Below are positions 33,072 through 33,130 of a stretch of 33,130 nucleotides of DNA, one piece after another. The DNA is taken from the NCBI GenBank assembly GCA_022592435.1, contig JABYQS010000307.1, positions 1 to 33,130 on the forward strand. Reading direction: 5' to 3'. A program made the translations under genes and the position numbers. Source of the stretch: Cerioporus squamosus (taxonomy: Eukaryota > Basidiomycota > Agaricomycetes > Polyporales > Polyporaceae). Numbering within the stretch: the first letter of the stretch is position 1; each line of letters opens with the position of its first letter. Below the pieces are notes generated by a model that saw only the letters and a program-made list of their open reading frames with translations, did no database searches and was not told the DNA's origin.

Positions 33072-33130
33072 GGCCTGAAGTACTGCATGTAGGATAGGAT
33101 CAGTGTGGCGCACGAGAGGTTCGCTTGCTG

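Overview
The window is nuclear DNA of a filamentous basidiomycete, most likely an agaricomycete of the polypore type. It is GC-rich, and almost every gene is cut by introns of about 45-70 bases with GT(R)NGT donors. Several proteins belong to groups typical of such fungi: a MYND protein, paralogous F-box proteins, a CUE/Smr protein and a PQ-loop protein. All gene models were spliced by hand from reading frame, donor/acceptor sites and family motifs. No tRNA, rRNA, CRISPR array or transposon was recognised.

Left part (1-16.1 kb), mostly housekeeping and chromatin genes: a MYND-finger protein (-), the exon-junction protein Y14/RBM8A (+), an HP1-type chromodomain protein (+), a large Ser/Ala-rich single-pass membrane protein (-), a basic Ser/Pro-rich protein of unknown function (+), a 16-exon class I sirtuin (+), and a short KAT14/ATAC2-like GNAT protein (-). 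The stop codons of the sirtuin and the GNAT gene face each other 18 bases apart.

Middle (16.2-21.1 kb), the least stable part: a minus-strand F-box gene copy with one in-frame stop, lying between imperfect direct repeats, and an aldehyde dehydrogenase carrying two single-base frameshifts.

Right part (21.4-33.1 kb): PET117 (-), a CUE-DUF1771-Smr protein (+), a PQ-loop membrane protein (+), a second, heavily frameshifted F-box copy (+), a Sly41-like TPT transporter (-), a separate F-box protein (-) and a nucleoside 2-deoxyribosyltransferase-like protein (-).

The main novelty is an inverted segmental duplication. The 3' end of the PQ-loop gene plus the adjacent F-box gene (about 25.7-28.0 kb, +) has a second copy at about 16.5-18.5 kb (-). 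In that second copy the spacer has been lost, so the PQ-loop tail is joined in frame to the F-box protein: a young chimeric gene or pseudogene. Other notable points are three micro-exons (7, 12 and 9 nt) in the sirtuin, two candidate GC-AG introns, and an altered acetyl-CoA loop in the GNAT protein.
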